Notes under the pieces: generated by a model
Told to the model about the DNA's origin: nothing
What the model saw: the letters and a program-made list of their open reading frames with translations, nothing else
Database searches by the model: none
Part shown: positions 38,781 through 40,364 of the stretch, in pieces
Numbering within the stretch: the stretch's first letter is position 1
Layout: every line of letters starts with the position of its first letter
Position numbers and translations under genes: made by a program
NCBI GenBank assembly: GCA_910587835.1
Contig: CAJUNQ010000012.1
Span: forward strand, 1-40,364
Direction of reading: 5' to 3'
Origin: an uncultured Oscillospiraceae bacterium
Lineage (GTDB): Bacteria > Bacillota > Clostridia > Oscillospirales > Acutalibacteraceae
Length of the DNA: 40,364 nt

Positions 38781-39661
38781 GGCTCTCTCCCTCCAAACAG
38801 GCGGGGCAGCTCGGCCTGGGCGCTGGCAATCAGCTGGTGCAGGTCTTCGGGGTCGAATCCCGTGCCGTACCATATCTTGTGGGAATAAGCGGCTTGACAC
38901 ACCAGCATCCCCATGCCGGGGACCGCCGTGACGCCCTGCTCCCGGGCTCTTTGGAGCAGCAGGGTGTCGGCGGGATTGTAGACCGCGTCGAACACGGCCC
39001 GGCAGCGGCTGATCACCTGGGCGCTTACCGGGCAGGCGTTGGTATGGGGGCGCATGCCCACGCTGGTGGTGTTGACCAGCAGGTCGTACTGCCCGGCCCG
39101 GTCCTCCTCCAGCTCCTGATAGCTCGTCACCTGGACCCGGAAGCTCTGGTCTCCCCGCTTGCGGGCAAAGTCCGCCAGCCCCTCCGCCAGGGCCATGGCC
39201 TTTGCATAGGAGCCCTCCCGGTGGGCTATGACCAGGTCAAAATCCGGCTGCTGCACGGCCGCCTGGAAGGCCACGGCCCGGGCCGCGCCGCCGTTGCCCA
39301 GAATCAGCACGCGCCCGTGAAAGTCCAGGCCATGAATGGCAAGGGACATGGCCGCGCCGGGGCCGTCGGTGGTGTAGCCGTAGAGCCTGCTGTCCACAAC
39401 CTTCACGGTGTTCACCGAGCCGCACAGCCTGGCGTTTTCGCACATGTCCTCCAGGTAGGGTATGATGGCGCTTTTGTGCGGTATTGTGACATTAAAGCAG
39501 TTCAGCCGGCGCAGCTGGGGCAGGGCGGCGGGCAGGTCCGGCACGTCCAGCACAGCGTACTCCATGGGGATATGGGACATTTCAAACAATTTTTTTTGTA
39601 TAAACGGCGACATGGTATGGGCAATCGGATGGCCGATTACTGCCGCTTTCTGAATATCCAA
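38777..39661 (-). CDS. aroE: shikimate dehydrogenase
   Basis: Reduces 3-dehydroshikimate to shikimate with NADPH. The 294 residues: 'AVIGHPIAHTMSPFIQKKLF', the catalytic Lys in 'NVTIPHKSAI', Rossmann loop 'ILGNGGAARAVAF', 'LLVNTTSVGM' and a C-terminal 'GMGMLVCQAAYSHKIW'. The start is taken as TTG at 39661, 9 bases after AAAGGAG, because this gives the family N-terminus; ATGs further out (39706, 39754) lack a ribosome site. It is coupled to aroK. No clear promoter of its own was seen. Confidence 0.93.
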   Translation of the reverse strand: MDIQKAAVIGHPIAHTMSPFIQKKLFEMSHIPMEYAVLDVPDLPAALPQLRRLNCFNVTIPHKSAIIPYLEDMCENARLCGSVNTVKVVDSRLYGYTTDGPGAAMSLAIHGLDFHGRVLILGNGGAARAVAFQAAVQQPDFDLVIAHREGSYAKAMALAEGLADFARKRGDQSFRVQVTSYQELEEDRAGQYDLLVNTTSVGMRPHTNACPVSAQVISRCRAVFDAVYNPADTLLLQRAREQGVTAVPGMGMLVCQAAYSHKIWYGTGFDPEDLHQLIASAQAELPRLFGGREP

Positions 39662-39713
39662 GGGATTCCACTCCTTTTTTTTGCAGGTTTGGCAAGTTTT
39701 TTTCATTTGATGG

Positions 39714-39742
39714 TTGACAAAGTGGAGCGCAGTCAATAAAAT
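39714..39742 (+). promoter_or_regulatory. promoter for acpP
   Basis: A perfect TTGACA (39714-39719), 17-base spacer and TAAAAT (39737-39742). The leader of about 138 bases contains an imperfect palindrome near 39784-39820 (CGCCCC...GGGGCG). Confidence 0.75.
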
Positions 39743-39886
39743 GGAGATATGCACCGGCCCGCATACCGGGCGGGAGTGACAACCGCCCCAGGGGATATTA
39801 TACCACAGGGGCGCGGGTTTTGTCCATATGCCGAGCGAACCGGCGGAACGAAAACCAAAAACAGAAATTTAGGAGGCACGGTAAAG

Positions 39887-40120
39887 ATGGTACTGGAAAA
39901 AATCAAGGCCATACTCAGCGAACAGTTCAGCGTGGAGGAGGACACAATCACGGCGGACACCCTGTTGGAGGACGACCTGGGGGCGGATTCTCTGGACGTG
40001 GTGGACCTGCTGATGACCATTGAGGACGACTTTGAGGTGGAGATCCCCGACGAGGAAGTGGAAAACATCAAAACGGTGGGCGCCTTGGCGGAGTACATTG
40101 AGAGCCACTCTCAGGATTGA
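39887..40120 (+). CDS. acpP: acyl carrier protein
   Basis: A 77-residue acidic helical protein that carries acyl chains on phosphopantetheine. The attachment motif is 'LGADSLDVVDLLMTIED' with Ser 35. The usual 'TLLEDDLGADSLD' and 'TVGALAEYIE' blocks are present. AGGAGG precedes the ATG at 39887; a frame extension to 39749 is rejected. It is a consumer of coenzyme A made through the pantothenate genes at the left of the window, but it has its own promoter and terminator. Confidence 0.96.
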   Translation: MVLEKIKAILSEQFSVEEDTITADTLLEDDLGADSLDVVDLLMTIEDDFEVEIPDEEVENIKTVGALAEYIESHSQD

Positions 40121-40132
40121 GCCCAGCTTCAG

Positions 40133-40163
40133 GCCCGCGGCAGAGCCTCTGCCCGGGCTTTTT
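40133..40163 (+). terminator. terminator of acpP
   Basis: A GC-rich stem, GCCCGCGGCAG pairing with CTGCCCGGGC with one bulge, followed by TTTTT, 13 bases after the stop. Confidence 0.8.
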
Positions 40164-40227
40164 CATATTTCTGACCGGCGGGCTTTGAAACAGGACGGTA
40201 CGCTGTTGTGTTCTGTATGGTATGCTA

Positions 40228-40364
40228 GGGCTCGTTTGAAAAATCGAAAACACCGTCTTTTTGCCCCAAAGCAGTCGCTTTCTGCGTCGAAAATCCTCGT
40301 AATACGCAAGTATTACTTGCGGTTTTCTCCTTGAAATCGCCTCCTTTGGACCAAAAATCCGGCA
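40228..40364. mobile_element. partial copy of the 38031 element, cut by window end
   Basis: Starts GGGCTCGTTTGAAAA, one base different from the terminal repeat at 38031, and follows that element closely ('ATCGAAAACACCGTCTTTTTG', 'AAAATCCTCGTAATACGCAAG'). It lacks the internal GTAGTTAGC palindrome. The right end lies beyond the window. Confidence 0.75.

Noticed and set aside
1..40364. CRISPR array, tRNA or rRNA genes, prophage or transposase genes
   Set aside because: No regularly spaced direct repeats, no RNA gene signatures and no phage or transposase proteins were seen; the mobile elements here are non-coding.

Overview
The window is about 40 kb of GC-rich, gene-dense chromosome. It most resembles an anaerobic Clostridia-type Firmicute of the Oscillospirales/Ruminococcaceae kind. 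Supporting signs are strong AGGAGG-type ribosome sites, sigma-A style promoters with 17-bp spacers, an ECF vitamin transporter subunit, type III pantothenate kinase, a flavin reductase-rubredoxin fusion, S-layer homology domains and a BcrA-type ABC/two-component module. The assignment to this group is inference; no rRNA, tRNA or CRISPR array was seen.

Layout. 188-4357 (minus): a flavin reductase-rubredoxin protein with a small membrane protein, then a coaBC - unknown membrane protein - glyA unit. 4487-6122 (plus): divergent from coaBC, an ECF S component (probably for pantothenate) and coaX, so the two sides of this divergon cover pantothenate uptake, phosphorylation and conversion to phosphopantetheine. 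6447-12695: a lone small minus-strand gene, then nusB, a TsaD/Kae1 paralogue, xseA, xseB, ispA and an RluA-type pseudouridine synthase, much like the usual nusB-xseAB-ispA housekeeping cluster but stretched by repeats. 12780-14064: a GNAT remnant and a zinc-dependent phospholipase C-like gene. 14391-26845 (plus): ilvA, ilvB, ilvN, ilvC and ilvD for branched-chain amino acids, interleaved with two GNATs, an MBL-fold hydrolase, a nucleotidyltransferase, a VOC protein, a transglutaminase-like protein, a lipoprotein and a DUF815 ATPase, many joined by ATGA overlaps. 26908-29935: a large secreted repeat protein with three C-terminal SLH domains and its own consensus promoter. 30144-34619 (minus): response regulator, ABC ATPase, two paralogous ABC-2 permeases and a histidine kinase. 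34682-39661 (minus): aroE, aroK, aroF, tyrA and aroB, covering chorismate and tyrosine synthesis. 39714-40120 (plus): acpP.

The least expected material lies between genes. A roughly 100-bp element with two hairpins closed by GGA or GAA loops occurs five times. A second family has 15-bp terminal inverted repeats and five intact, partial or decayed copies. A third element is inserted at the ilvA stop codon. A fourth, made of serial hairpins, occurs twice with compensatory stem changes. Two of these elements split xseA from xseB.

The best candidate for an undescribed system is the aroF leader. A consensus promoter inside the end of aroK is followed by a complete terminal-inverted-repeat element, a 42-residue aromatic-rich leader peptide with an excellent ribosome site, and an intrinsic terminator 59 bp before aroF. 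This looks like transcription attenuation of the aromatic pathway. A second regulatory candidate is an array of four GTAAAG repeats spaced 12, 12 and 11 bp, directly upstream of the ABC transporter promoter and just after the response regulator gene.
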